A stretch of DNA of 64,000 nt, taken from positions 1-64,000 of the IMG/VR virus record IMGVR_UViG_3300008107_000046. One strand, 5' to 3'. The DNA comes from a virus. The translations under genes were made by a program, and so were the position numbers. How positions within the stretch are numbered: the first letter of the stretch is position 1; each line of letters begins with the position of its first letter. The notes under the pieces were generated by a model. That model made no database searches and was not told the origin of the DNA. It saw nothing but the letters and a program-made list of their open reading frames with translations. Below, in pieces: positions 24,501 to 32,860 of the stretch.

Positions 24501-27452
24501 GTACCATTTGATGGACTAAGATTTTCTCAACCAATTAAAAATCTTTATCCTCAGTTAGATCGTGATAATTCAAATTCCGATCCACAAAAGGCAACATCGT
24601 TTGCACTACCAAATCCAATTGGTTTAGTTGAAGTTGATAACCCAGAACATAGTATTACTAGAGAAACTTTAGTTAATAAATTACATGATTTTGCAGTTGG
24701 TTTTGGACTAACTGACATTCAATCATCATCTGGTGTTGCTCATACCTTATATACAAAATTAGATCATGGTCTTAATAGAATTACTAGAGTTGGTATTGTA
24801 AGTACTGGACGAAATTATGGAAATGGTTCAGGAACAGATCAAACTTTATACAATGCAAAGTTAGTTGGATTTGCTGGATCTACTACTGGTAAGTATGCAA
24901 CTGCTAATATAAAAATTAATGCATCTGGTTCTATTACTGCTGTTAATATTGTTGATGGTGGTAGTGCATATGGCATTGGTAATACTTTAGCAATCGTTGG
25001 TGTTGCAACAACTTCCGCTCATATTGTTGGTGTTGTAAGTGTAACTCAAATTTATAATAATATCGGTGATACCATTGCAGTAGAAGGTGTTCAGGGAGAT
25101 ACTTTTAAAACATATAATAACTTATACAGAATTACAAGTATAAATGTGGGGCAAGAGAAACAAATTCAAGTTTCTTCTGCATCAACAATTACTGCAGATT
25201 ATGAATTTATTGGATCATTACCAATAATTGGTGTTAATACTAATGGATTGGTCAAAGTTAATACTGATGCTTTATTGTATACTGCAGCATATGTAACTGG
25301 AAAAACCATAGGAATTTCATCAATATCCTATCAAAAAACAACTGGTATTGCTAGTGTTACATTTTCACAACCTCATGGATATTATGTTGATAATAAAGTA
25401 AGAATTAGTGGATTTAATGAGAATTTCTTTAATGGGGATTTTATTGTTAAGAAAATTAATAGTGTAAATTCTTTTGATATTAATGTTGGTGTAAATACTA
25501 TTTCCTTAGGAACTACTACAAATACTGGTGCATATGCATTTAAACCTGGATTTGGTGCTCAAGGTGGATTTTTAAATGTTAATAATGAAAGAAGTTCTGG
25601 TAGAATTACCCCATATTATGCTGGAATTACAACTACGTTATCTATTGCATTAACAAACCCAAATACAAATACACTTACTGTTGCTGATGCTCTAAGACTT
25701 AATCTGCAGGTTGGTGATTATCTTATTGTAGATAGTGAGATAATGAGAGTTTCTTCTACAGTAACATCTTCAACACAAATTAATGTTTTCCGTGGTTTAT
25801 TTGGTAGTTCTAAAGAAAGTCATCCACTTAATTCTGTTGTAAGAAGAGTTAAATTTATCCCAATTGAATTTAGAAGGAACTCAATTCTTCGTGCTTCTGG
25901 TCATACATTTGAGTATCTTGGATTTGGTCCTGGTAACTATTCTACTGCTCTTCCAGAAAGACAGGATAGAAAGTTTACTGATACTGAAAGAGTACTGTCA
26001 CAATCAGTAAGTGATGATGGTGGTGCTCCAATTTACACTGGTATGGATGACAGAGGTAATAATTATACTGTTAATGCTGTTACTAATTCATCTACTGGTC
26101 AAGAACTTCTTGTAAATACTCCAATACCTTCTGTTAGAGGTGAAGATTTAACATCAGACACAACTTCTGTTGGATTTGATGTACAATCAACATCAGAGTT
26201 AACAATTCAAAGATCATTAAAAGTTGAAGGTGGAAATGCTGGAACTATAATTTCGGAATTTAATGGTCCTGTTATATTCAACAATAAGTTATCATCTAAT
26301 TCTGATGAAGGTATTGAAGCAAATTCCCTATATTTACAGGGTGATGCTACTATCTCTAGAAAGTACACTGTTGGTGTATCGCAACCATCTTTAGCAGGTA
26401 ACCCAGGAGATATTGTATTTTATTCTGATCCTCATCCAGGTGGAACGATTGGATGGGTTTATACAGTAGAAAATAATTGGAAAGAATTTGCACCAATTAA
26501 GAATGAAAATGGGCACTTTGTTGGTATCTTCAGTGGTTCATTTATTGGTGATGGATCTGCTCTTAGTAGTGTATCTGATATTTGGGTTTTTGATGGTGTT
26601 GGTATTTCAACGACTGCTAATGTTGGTATCGAAACAACTTCAGCAAAACCAGGATATTCGCTTTATGCTTCTGGACCAGTATTATTTGAAAATAACGTAG
26701 AATTTAGATCTCAGTCTCTACTTTGGAATATTACTAATGGTTTCTTAGTTAATACTGGTATTACTACATTTAATCAACAATTGAATGCTAATACATTTAG
26801 AACTGTTGGTGTTGCTACGTTCCAAAATGATATTATTGTAACTACTAATCCAGCAACAACTGGAGATACTGCTGGTAATTATTTAAAATTTGTTCAAACT
26901 GATACTGCTATCAACTCTTCGTATTTCTATGGTGGAATTCTTTGGGATGGTAATGATACTGGTAATAATGGAACTAGAGGATATATTAGAGGAGAATCTG
27001 AAGGAACTTCTGGTCAATTTGCTATAACTTTTGGTACTCAATCAACTGGTGCAAGTAATCCACAGGAAAGATTGAGACTTGATAGTGTTGGTGATGTTAA
27101 TGTCACTAACAATTTAAATGTTGGTATTAATATTGTTGCTTCTGGTGAAATAACTGCCAATTCTGATGAAAGAATTAAAACTAATATTAAGACTATTGAT
27201 AATGCACTTGATAAAGTTCTTCAACTTCGTGGAGTTGAGTATGATCGTACAGATATTGAAAAGCATCAAATTGGTGTTATTGCTCAAGAGGTTGAGAAAG
27301 TCTTACCAGACTTAGTTTTAGATGGTGAGAAAAAGTCTGTTGCGTATGGTAACATGGTAGCAGTTCTTATCGAAGCGATCAAAGAGCAACAAAAACAAAT
27401 TGATGCTCAAGGTAAGCAAATCGAGGAACTTTTAAAGAGACTTGACGGATAA
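21567..27452 (+). CDS. Giant tail-fibre/virion protein with C-terminal S74 chaperone domain
   Basis: A 1961-aa protein, the largest gene of the window. The N terminus (GLSRLDNFLKNSRGNTLYVDPS, then RPFKTIQRALIEAARFSYQ) is typical of cyanophage structural proteins and pectate-lyase-like beta-helix starts. The middle is a very long series of strand-rich Thr/Ser/Asn repeats. The last 110 residues contain SDERIKTNIKTIDNALDKVL and IGVIAQEVEKVLPDLV, the S74 intramolecular chaperone that trimerises and then self-cleaves, followed by a coiled coil. It probably binds the host surface. It is translated from a late promoter and ended by the terminator at 27476. Confidence 0.85.
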   Translation: MGLSRLDNFLKNSRGNTLYVDPSSIDATDSIENQGNSLARPFKTIQRALIEAARFSYQRGFDNDRFGRTTIIVYPGDHIIDNRPGWIPIHEAPVSGSNWRQRSGALSNDFTAFNLDSNFDVFDDNNDLYKFNSVYGGVIIPRGTSLVGLDLRKTKIRPRFVPDPTNDNIQTTAIFRVTGSCYFYQFTLFDADPAGTVYNSYNNTKFVPNFSHHKVTAFEYADGANPVSINDTFLNYYTDRTDLDLYYQKIGLAYGPSSGREIANDYPSTAIDVQAKVDEFRIVGSKGQDVGITSIRSGDGVTASTTITVDLEEIIPGLDVDTPIRIEGVPVSGYNGQYVISTVETPTRITYKTSVAPVNPLPLIVSGSPTLNVVVDTVTSSSPYIFNCSLRSVFGMCGLHADGSKSDGFKSMVVAQFTGIGLQKDDNAFVRYNNSTGVYEDNTAVTNIHTNSSALYKPTYESFHIKASNDAFLQLVSIFAIGYANHFLVESGGDHSITNSNSNFGAKALVARGFKRDAFPRDDTGFITHIIPPKEIETSDVTIEFDAIDVNATVGVGSTTRLYLYNRTNPNDPPNHIVEGYRIGAKVDDSLHVLLNDGSGTTRSLSARIIMPNTQNTGVYESTSRKIVHVGRTTAGINSIAADTLTFTTPHKFINGETIRITSSTGELPDGLRHNQVYYAITNGVNSDQIQIAQTFNDTVTADAISINNKGGILVVESRVSDKVSGDIGHPIQFDSNIGQWYLTVSGISTFNNLTSAIVGLGTNGLGSATSRSFIKRTPDTRSLSDKIYKARYIIPRDSVVVARPPQEGFVIQESNDNIGPNAAEIIKYNSVDSVNLSNSSELRNYRLISDAIWDNLVGIATFTTEVAHELSAGSLIEIKNIKTTTNVNGIGNSGFNGYHVVSSKPTRRTFTVGLTTNPGTFINNTSVRDENLPYYSRAKFNNTFVVYKSDEIQEYVPNDKDGIYHLTLLSVSNSPNVVPFDGLRFSQPIKNLYPQLDRDNSNSDPQKATSFALPNPIGLVEVDNPEHSITRETLVNKLHDFAVGFGLTDIQSSSGVAHTLYTKLDHGLNRITRVGIVSTGRNYGNGSGTDQTLYNAKLVGFAGSTTGKYATANIKINASGSITAVNIVDGGSAYGIGNTLAIVGVATTSAHIVGVVSVTQIYNNIGDTIAVEGVQGDTFKTYNNLYRITSINVGQEKQIQVSSASTITADYEFIGSLPIIGVNTNGLVKVNTDALLYTAAYVTGKTIGISSISYQKTTGIASVTFSQPHGYYVDNKVRISGFNENFFNGDFIVKKINSVNSFDINVGVNTISLGTTTNTGAYAFKPGFGAQGGFLNVNNERSSGRITPYYAGITTTLSIALTNPNTNTLTVADALRLNLQVGDYLIVDSEIMRVSSTVTSSTQINVFRGLFGSSKESHPLNSVVRRVKFIPIEFRRNSILRASGHTFEYLGFGPGNYSTALPERQDRKFTDTERVLSQSVSDDGGAPIYTGMDDRGNNYTVNAVTNSSTGQELLVNTPIPSVRGEDLTSDTTSVGFDVQSTSELTIQRSLKVEGGNAGTIISEFNGPVIFNNKLSSNSDEGIEANSLYLQGDATISRKYTVGVSQPSLAGNPGDIVFYSDPHPGGTIGWVYTVENNWKEFAPIKNENGHFVGIFSGSFIGDGSALSSVSDIWVFDGVGISTTANVGIETTSAKPGYSLYASGPVLFENNVEFRSQSLLWNITNGFLVNTGITTFNQQLNANTFRTVGVATFQNDIIVTTNPATTGDTAGNYLKFVQTDTAINSSYFYGGILWDGNDTGNNGTRGYIRGESEGTSGQFAITFGTQSTGASNPQERLRLDSVGDVNVTNNLNVGINIVASGEITANSDERIKTNIKTIDNALDKVLQLRGVEYDRTDIEKHQIGVIAQEVEKVLPDLVLDGEKKSVAYGNMVAVLIEAIKEQQKQIDAQGKQIEELLKRLDG

Positions 27453-27475
27453 TTGACCAATTGATAAACTGTCAC

Positions 27476-27504
27476 AAGGGGTCCCCCAGGACCCCTTTGT
27501 TTTG
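27476..27504 (+). terminator. Rho-independent terminator after the fibre gene
   Basis: A 9-bp perfect stem AAGGGGTCC (27476-27484) / GGACCCCTT (27489-27497) with a CCCA loop is followed by TGTTTTG. It ends the virion operon. A TATAAT at 27508-27513 follows at once and may be the -10 of the helicase promoter, but no convincing -35 is seen. Confidence 0.85.
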
Positions 27505-27526
27505 CTGTATAATAATTACATCATCA

Positions 27527-28768
27527 ATGAGTTCCATGTTCCAACTTCGCCCCCATCAGAAATCTGCTCTTGAGGCGATGCTGCTCCATGCAAAAGGTAT
27601 TGTCGTTGCTCCTACAGGCGCAGGTAAGAGCATCATCGCTATCTATGATACTATTCGCCATTTCGCTTTGGGAAACCAAACTGTGGTTGTGGTTGCTCCT
27701 AGACTGCTTCTTGCTCAGCAGTTGTGTTCTGAGTTCATGGAGCACATCACTGATGCTTCTGTAATGCATGTTCACTCTGCTAAAGACTGCAATTACTTTG
27801 CTACAACTAAACCTGATGAGATTGGCGATTGGTGTGAAAATACTCAAGGTAACAAACTGATTTTTACAACTTATAATTCTCTTCAGCGCATCGTTGACGC
27901 AGGTATTCATGTCAATGCTATCTATTTTGACGAAGCACACAATTCTGTTAAAAAATCATTTTTTGATGGCACACGCATTCTATCTAAGTATGCTAACCAT
28001 TGCTATTTCTTTACTGCAACTCCGAAATATTCTTCTACTCCGAAAAAACCAGGAATGAATGATCATGAAGTTTATGGTAAGATCATCTTTAATGTTCCTG
28101 CTCCTGAACTAATTGCCAATGGTTCCATTCTTCCTCCTAAAATCAATGCTATGAATATTGGTTCTGCTCGTGATAAGGATCAGAATGCTGCTGAGAGGGA
28201 TTGTATGACCCTCCTGGATACTATTCTGAATGAAGATCATATGGACAAAGTTCTTGTTGCTGCTCCTAACACCAAGGTTTTAATTCGTATGATTGCTGAG
28301 ACTGATTTCATGACAGAAGTTCAGTCTTATGGTTATGATGTTCTTTGGATCACTGCTAAGTATGGTGCATTTATCAACAACACAAAAATCAGTCGTGAAG
28401 AGTTCTTTAACAAGATCTCTGACTTTGGTAAAGATCCTAACAAAAAGTTCATTGTCCTTCATTACTCCATCCTTAGTGAAGGTATTTCTGTGCCTGGTCT
28501 TACTTCTCTTGTTATGATGCGTCAGATGAATGTGATTGAGATGTGTCAGTCTATCGGTCGCGTTATCCGTCTTCATCTTGATGACATCAAAGCAATTCAG
28601 AACGGTCAAATCAAGGCGGGTGACTTGAATTCATATACTAAATCTTTTGGTCTAATCCATGTTCCTGTTTACAGCAACACTGGTATTTCCACAGTGCGTC
28701 GTCTTCAATCTGTTGTCGATACTGTGTTTGTTGAGGGTCAACCTGCTATTTCAGTAATTAAAAAATGA
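27527..28768 (+). CDS. uvsW: DEAD/DEAH-box helicase, UvsW-like
   Basis: A 413-aa superfamily 2 helicase. Motif Q-like LRPHQKSALEAM, Walker A APTGAGKS (about residues 28-35), DEAH box (about 135-138), FTATPKY (motif III) and SIGRVIRL (motif VI) are all present in order. T4 UvsW (503 aa) unwinds branched DNA in recombination and origin switching; this shorter protein is the usual cyanophage counterpart. The ATG at 27527 was chosen because the longer TTG frame from 27461 runs through the terminator. Codon use is slightly less AT-rich than in the neighbours. Confidence 0.82.
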   Translation: MSSMFQLRPHQKSALEAMLLHAKGIVVAPTGAGKSIIAIYDTIRHFALGNQTVVVVAPRLLLAQQLCSEFMEHITDASVMHVHSAKDCNYFATTKPDEIGDWCENTQGNKLIFTTYNSLQRIVDAGIHVNAIYFDEAHNSVKKSFFDGTRILSKYANHCYFFTATPKYSSTPKKPGMNDHEVYGKIIFNVPAPELIANGSILPPKINAMNIGSARDKDQNAAERDCMTLLDTILNEDHMDKVLVAAPNTKVLIRMIAETDFMTEVQSYGYDVLWITAKYGAFINNTKISREEFFNKISDFGKDPNKKFIVLHYSILSEGISVPGLTSLVMMRQMNVIEMCQSIGRVIRLHLDDIKAIQNGQIKAGDLNSYTKSFGLIHVPVYSNTGISTVRRLQSVVDTVFVEGQPAISVIKK

Positions 28769-29202
28769 AATACGAAGTTATACGAGATCAATTTTATGAG
28801 TGTTTGGATCTGACCTGGGATGTTATCAACACTCAAGTTGAAAAAGAAATTCAAAATAATACATGTAGAATTATAGGTAACGATGAAGAAAAGACTATTC
28901 TTCTTTTAGATAATGAGAATTTTCATCCAATCATATCTAAAATGTATGCTATAATGAGATATAAGTATCGTCTTACGACTTTACATATATACACTTCACA
29001 AAATAATGCACAGACATTTGGAAGGCATTGTGATCAGTCAGACGTTTTAATTGTTCAATCAATAGGTAAAATGTCTTATAAATTTGATGATGGTGAATTA
29101 ATCGTATTAAAACCTGGAGATGGGGTTTACATCCCAAAAGGAATGTATCATGATCCTATTCCTATCGAACCTAGAGTGTCATTAAGTTTTTCTTGGAATT
29201 AA
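28765..29202 (+). CDS. Cupin/JmjC-like metal-binding protein
   Basis: A 145-aa protein whose ATG overlaps the helicase stop (ATGA). The C-terminal half is a double-stranded beta helix: HCDQSDVLIVQSIGKMSYKF (H-x-D), then LKPGDGVYIPKGMYHDPIP (distal His) and RVSLSFSW. This is the metal-binding layout of cupin-4/JmjC-type oxygenases. The length is short for an active JmjC enzyme. It opens the oxygenase-rich accessory island. The substrate is unknown. Confidence 0.65.
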   Translation: MKYEVIRDQFYECLDLTWDVINTQVEKEIQNNTCRIIGNDEEKTILLLDNENFHPIISKMYAIMRYKYRLTTLHIYTSQNNAQTFGRHCDQSDVLIVQSIGKMSYKFDDGELIVLKPGDGVYIPKGMYHDPIPIEPRVSLSFSWN

Positions 29203-29204
29203 TT

Positions 29205-29378
29205 ATGTTAGAAGGATTTGTAACAAAAGATGGGTATGCAGCAGTACCTTTTGGAAAACAACTTATGGTTATTTACGATGGACAGCAGTTGAAAGTATGC
29301 AGAACAGAAAGTTCTGCTAGGAATTTTATTAAAAAACACTCTTCTCAACCAAAACCTGGAACTATTTTTGTACAATGA
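29205..29378 (+). CDS. Small hypothetical protein
   Basis: A 57-aa protein from the ATG at 29205; an in-frame TTG at 29193 lies inside the previous gene. The sequence MLEGFVTKDGYAAVPFGKQL and a basic C terminus suggest a compact alpha/beta fold. No family is recognised. It overlaps the next start by 4 nt, so it belongs to the same transcript as its neighbours. Confidence 0.55.
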   Translation: MLEGFVTKDGYAAVPFGKQLMVIYDGQQLKVCRTESSARNFIKKHSSQPKPGTIFVQ

Positions 29379-29584
29379 TGATGAAAAAGGAAAAAACTAA
29401 ATTTGTTTGTGTTTCCCCTCTTTCAAACAAAGCACGATATCACTTTCATTTGCATATGGATAATCTCCATTCGTGCCGAGTAAAAGATGAAAAGGATGGT
29501 AAAATCTATCTTGAGTCTTTAAATAAACAGCATTATTTTTGGATCGATAAAAACTCTGATAAAAATTGGAAAATTGAAAAATGA
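29375..29584 (+). CDS. Small basic hypothetical protein
   Basis: A 69-aa Lys/His-rich protein (MMMKKEKTKFVCVSPLSNKA) with ATGA overlaps at both ends. It could bind nucleic acid, given its charge, but no motif supports that. No family is recognised. Confidence 0.5.
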   Translation: MMMKKEKTKFVCVSPLSNKARYHFHLHMDNLHSCRVKDEKDGKIYLESLNKQHYFWIDKNSDKNWKIEK

Positions 29585-29787
29585 AAGTTCAAACAGAAAC
29601 AGATGCTCTGGTAACTATTACTGTTGACAGAGAAGGTTTAGAAACAATGATTAATGCAGCTTCTGCTGCTATTACTTATCTGAATGAATGGAATATGGGT
29701 GATGAATATGATACTGACATCACCCCTTATCATGAAATTTTATACACTCTTAAACAAAAATACGAAAGTGTCTATGGAAAATTTTAG
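29581..29787 (+). CDS. Small conserved hypothetical protein
   Basis: A 68-aa acidic protein (VQTETDALVTITVDREGLET, then INAASAAITYLNEWNMGDEY). Similar proteins are common in T4-like cyanophages. Function is unknown. Its start overlaps the previous stop, and its 3' end overlaps the next gene by 14 nt. Confidence 0.55.
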   Translation: MKVQTETDALVTITVDREGLETMINAASAAITYLNEWNMGDEYDTDITPYHEILYTLKQKYESVYGKF

Positions 29788-29977
29788 TATTGCTCGTTCT
29801 GAATTGATGCATTATAGACTGCAGGCATTCCTAAGGGAATTTAACTGCTCAGACATTGAATATATTGGGTTGCGTAATTCTGAACATTGGTATAAAATTG
29901 ATGGGCATGAGGTAAATGTAAAGGATATTGAGGAATTTGATCAAATTGATGATGATGAACAAACAGTTACTTATTAA
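29774..29977 (+). CDS. Small hypothetical protein
   Basis: A 67-aa protein from the internal ATG at 29774, chosen over an in-frame start at 29684 because that would overlap the preceding gene by over 100 nt. It is mixed alpha/beta with an acidic C terminus (EEFDQIDDDEQTVTY). No family is recognised. Confidence 0.5.
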   Translation: MENFSIARSELMHYRLQAFLREFNCSDIEYIGLRNSEHWYKIDGHEVNVKDIEEFDQIDDDEQTVTY

Positions 29978-30440
29978 TGATAAAAATCTAATAAATTATT
30001 TTTTAAATTTATTAGATTTTATCCAAAATTATCCTCAAGTTTATAGGGATGTGACAAACCATTGCTTGTCTCCAAACTGTTTTGCATCAAATAATCTTTT
30101 AAATCTAATAACCGATAATCAATTTGTAAATAAAATCAACTTTATTCTGGGAGAATGTGAGAAACATATTCCAGATAAGGTTGATTATTTTTATATTCAT
30201 ATGGTTGACTATAAAAATGGTGGGGATATGTTAATACATAAACATGATCACAATGAAGATTATTCGTTTATTTTATATTTGAATGACTGTGATGATGGGT
30301 ATACAACTTTATATACTGATAGACCTATCAGAGTAAAACCAGAAACTGGTAAAATTCTTATATTTTCTTCTGATGTTTATCATTCAGCAACTTCTTCAAA
30401 TAGTAAAAAAGTATTAGTCGGAGGATTAAAAATAAAATGA
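29949..30440 (+). CDS. 2-oxoglutarate/Fe(II) oxygenase-like protein
   Basis: About 163 aa. Three consecutive ATG codons (29949, 29952, 29955) are possible starts. The double-stranded beta-helix core is clear: MLIHKHDHNEDYSFILYLND carries H-x-D, and GKILIFSSDVYHSATS carries the distal His. The C-terminal KKVLVGGLKIK is the final strand, with Lys in place of the usual Arg that binds 2-oxoglutarate. It is probably a small hydroxylase acting on a peptide or small molecule. Confidence 0.7.
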   Translation: MMMNKQLLINDKNLINYFLNLLDFIQNYPQVYRDVTNHCLSPNCFASNNLLNLITDNQFVNKINFILGECEKHIPDKVDYFYIHMVDYKNGGDMLIHKHDHNEDYSFILYLNDCDDGYTTLYTDRPIRVKPETGKILIFSSDVYHSATSSNSKKVLVGGLKIK

Positions 30441-31060
30441 AGAGAAAATATCCACCAGATACTAGAGAATTTACCACAATGAATTATTTTGGTAATACTT
30501 TGTATCATGCATATAATATTTTGTCGGAAGAAGATAGACTTGGACTTTTGGAAGAAATTGAAGATGAAATAAAAACCAATTCTTCTGGTGGATATAATAT
30601 TGTTGAAGCAACTAGTACTTTACCGACACGAAAAATAAAAAATAAAAAGTGTTGGTATAATTTCTTTAAAGTTGTTAAAAAGCATCTTTATGAATATGCA
30701 AAAATAACTAATAATCCTAAAATAAAAACATTAAAAGTTGCTGAATATTGGGCAAAAAGAATGGGACCTGACATTAGTGACGAGGATTACCATAATGAGA
30801 TGTACATATATTATGGTAATAGTCATTCTCATAATAATCTTGACTTGGGTATCATATATTATTTGCAAAATCCATCTAGAATTTATGGAACTATTATGGA
30901 ACAAGATGGTGTAGAATTTATTGTTCCAGGAGATCAAAATTCTTTAATTATTCATCACCCAGATATTAATCATGAAGCAGTTCTTCCCCATCCATCATTT
31001 TTAGATGGAACTTGTAGATGTGTCCTGATAGTTGACTTTAAATACTCTAAATATACTTAA
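30437..31060 (+). CDS. Oxygenase-like protein, paralogue A of a tandem family
   Basis: A 207-aa protein whose ATG overlaps the previous TGA. The conserved half holds YGNSHSHNNLDLGIIYYLQ, NPSRIYGT, VEFIVPGDQNSLIIHH and DINHEAVLPHP, suggesting a jelly-roll metal site with His residues at HSHNNLD and NHEAV. It is closely related along its whole length to the gene at 32861-33493 (shared PPDTR-FTTMNYFG start, KIKNKKCWYNFFK core). The family looks like a distinct 2OG-oxygenase branch. Function is unknown. Confidence 0.65.
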   Translation: MKRKYPPDTREFTTMNYFGNTLYHAYNILSEEDRLGLLEEIEDEIKTNSSGGYNIVEATSTLPTRKIKNKKCWYNFFKVVKKHLYEYAKITNNPKIKTLKVAEYWAKRMGPDISDEDYHNEMYIYYGNSHSHNNLDLGIIYYLQNPSRIYGTIMEQDGVEFIVPGDQNSLIIHHPDINHEAVLPHPSFLDGTCRCVLIVDFKYSKYT

Positions 31061-31076
31061 CTACGACAATTATCTT

Positions 31077-31238
31077 ATGGATAATGATAAATGGAATAGA
31101 GGATTGGATCTATTCATTGAAAGTGTTCATAAACCAGATCCTGAATTGAGGCAATGTGCCCACAATCAAAAGTGCTATAATGAATTAATGTCAGTTCGTG
31201 AACATGTTCTTGAATATTTAAAAACAATAAGAAAGTGA
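31077..31238 (+). CDS. Small hypothetical protein
   Basis: A 53-aa helical protein from the ATG at 31077; an in-frame TTG at 31032 lies inside the previous gene. It has a C-x5-C pair (QCAHNQKC). A CTAAATA late-type box lies at 31047-31053, 23 nt upstream. No family is recognised. Confidence 0.5.
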   Translation: MDNDKWNRGLDLFIESVHKPDPELRQCAHNQKCYNELMSVREHVLEYLKTIRK

Positions 31239-31239
31239 T

Positions 31240-31776
31240 ATGAAGAATTATTTTGAAGCATTTACAATACCATATTGGCAAACTAAAGTAATAGATTGGG
31301 AATACAAGAAAAAATCTTTGCTATCATTACACTATAATAATAAACATAATATGTGTGGTGGTGATGAACAATATACTGATTATAATAGTAAGAACTCTTA
31401 TCATTCTCAAGTACAATCTATTTTATTAGATGATCTTTATTCTGCTCGTAAAGCTTTAAACTTAGAACACCATACGCTCAGAGTGACCACTGCATGGTTT
31501 CAAATGTATGAGCAATATCACCATCATCCAATTCATAATCATGGTATAAATGGATTTAGTTCTGTTTGTTATATTGAATATGACCATAATGAACATGAAC
31601 CTACAAGATTTGTATGTCCATTTAATAGTTATATTAATAATGATATGATAGAATTTATACCGAATGATATTGAAGAAGGTTCTATAGTATTCTTTCCTAG
31701 TAATGTACCTCACTATGTCGCACCAAATAAATCAACAAAACCTAGATTAATATTATCCTTTAATATAACTTACTAA
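31240..31776 (+). CDS. 2-oxoglutarate/Fe(II) oxygenase-like protein
   Basis: A 178-aa protein. It begins with FEAFTIPYWQTKVIDW, then has the core HHHPIHNHGINGFSSVCYIEY (metal-binding His residues), IEEGSIVFFPSNVPHYVAPN (distal His) and KPRLILSFNI (likely 2-oxoglutarate Arg). This is the standard layout of the marine-phage 2OG-Fe(II) oxygenase family. It belongs to a packed operon with the membrane protein and radical SAM gene that follow, overlapping the next gene by one base. Confidence 0.75.
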   Translation: MKNYFEAFTIPYWQTKVIDWEYKKKSLLSLHYNNKHNMCGGDEQYTDYNSKNSYHSQVQSILLDDLYSARKALNLEHHTLRVTTAWFQMYEQYHHHPIHNHGINGFSSVCYIEYDHNEHEPTRFVCPFNSYINNDMIEFIPNDIEEGSIVFFPSNVPHYVAPNKSTKPRLILSFNITY

Positions 31777-32030
31777 TGATATATACCCAACAATATATTT
31801 TTTACTTATTAGTATTTTCTTTCATCGCTTATTTTGTAGTGACAGATGAGAGTATTGCTGCATTAGTTATTTTAAGTATAAAAATTTTAAGAAATAATAT
31901 AGAAAGATTAATTTGGATGATTAGATTTCATCCTTTAGTAACTACAAACAAAATTATGCAGTGGTATATGATGCGTAAATATATGAAGGAGGCAGAAAAA
32001 TTGCAAAAAGAACTATTTAAAGATGATTAG
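31776..32030 (+). CDS. Small membrane protein
   Basis: An 84-aa protein. Residues 5-25 form a hydrophobic helix (YIFYLLVFSFIAYFVV), followed by a second weaker one and a basic C-terminal helix ending LQKELFKDD. It is similar in layout to small proteins commonly present in T4-like cyanophages. It overlaps the radical SAM gene by 8 nt. Function is unknown. Confidence 0.6.
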   Translation: MIYTQQYIFYLLVFSFIAYFVVTDESIAALVILSIKILRNNIERLIWMIRFHPLVTTNKIMQWYMMRKYMKEAEKLQKELFKDD

Positions 32031-32841
32031 AATACCTCACGAAGTTCAGTTACACATAACACATTCATGCAATTTGACATGTGAAGGATGTACTCACTAT
32101 AGTAATCATGGACATTCTGGAATGTTATCTTTGGAAGAAGGATCAGAATGGATGGATAGGTGGAATAAAAGAATAATTCCAGAAAGATTTACTATTCTTG
32201 GTGGAGAACCAGCATTGAATAAAGATCTTACTAAATTCATTTATCTTGCAAAAGAAAAATGGCCTAATTCATATTTGGAATTAATTTCCAATGGATTTCA
32301 TTTACACAAACACCCAGATCTACCAAAGGCTTTGATTGATACCCAAACTGTTATTGGTATTTCTGTTCATTCTAGAGAACATCCAGATTACATTGAGAAA
32401 TTTAAACCAGTTTATAAATTGGCAAAAAAATGGTTATTGATGGGTGTAAAGGTCGAAATGAGACATTCATCTCTTGATTGGTTAAGGCAATATCAAGGGT
32501 ATGGGGATAATATGCTCCCCTATGAAGACAATAATCCAGAATCAAGTTGGAAAAACTGTGTTTCTAGAATGTGTATACAACTACATGAAGGTAAAATCTG
32601 GAAATGTCCAGGTTTAGCGTATTTACCTATGCAAGCAGAAAAATATAATCTTTCTGAAAAATGGGATAAATATCTGAAATATGAACCATTGCATCATGAT
32701 TGTTCTGATGAAGAACTTGTTGAATTTTTTAATAGGAAATGGGAAACGTACTGTGATATGTGTCCAGCAAATAAAGAACATTTCAAACCATCTGCAGATC
32801 CATTATTACCAGTTAGTTATTGGAAAAAACTCAACAAATAA
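32023..32841 (+). CDS. Radical SAM enzyme (copy 1 of a phage pair)
   Basis: A 272-aa protein. The [4Fe-4S]-binding CxxxCxxC is C16, C20 and C23 in THSCNLTCEGC. The SAM-binding LGGEPALN follows at about residue 60. Further C-terminal cysteines (NCVSRMCIQ, WKCPG, HDCSDEE, YCDMCP) could hold an auxiliary cluster, as in SPASM/twitch enzymes. It is a full-length paralogue of the minus-strand gene at 37683-38522. It probably activates C-H bonds in a peptide or carbohydrate precursor, beside oxygenases in the same operon. Confidence 0.82.
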   Translation: MIRIPHEVQLHITHSCNLTCEGCTHYSNHGHSGMLSLEEGSEWMDRWNKRIIPERFTILGGEPALNKDLTKFIYLAKEKWPNSYLELISNGFHLHKHPDLPKALIDTQTVIGISVHSREHPDYIEKFKPVYKLAKKWLLMGVKVEMRHSSLDWLRQYQGYGDNMLPYEDNNPESSWKNCVSRMCIQLHEGKIWKCPGLAYLPMQAEKYNLSEKWDKYLKYEPLHHDCSDEELVEFFNRKWETYCDMCPANKEHFKPSADPLLPVSYWKKLNK

Positions 32842-32860
32842 TTTCACATATTAATTTAAA

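Noticed and set aside
27461-27526. A longer TTG-started helicase N terminus
   Set aside because: It runs through the terminator at 27476-27504, and homologous helicases start near the ATG at 27527.
31032-31057. Promoter reading TTGACT with TATACT
   Set aside because: The spacing between the boxes is 14 bp, too short; the late-type CTAAATA is a better candidate.
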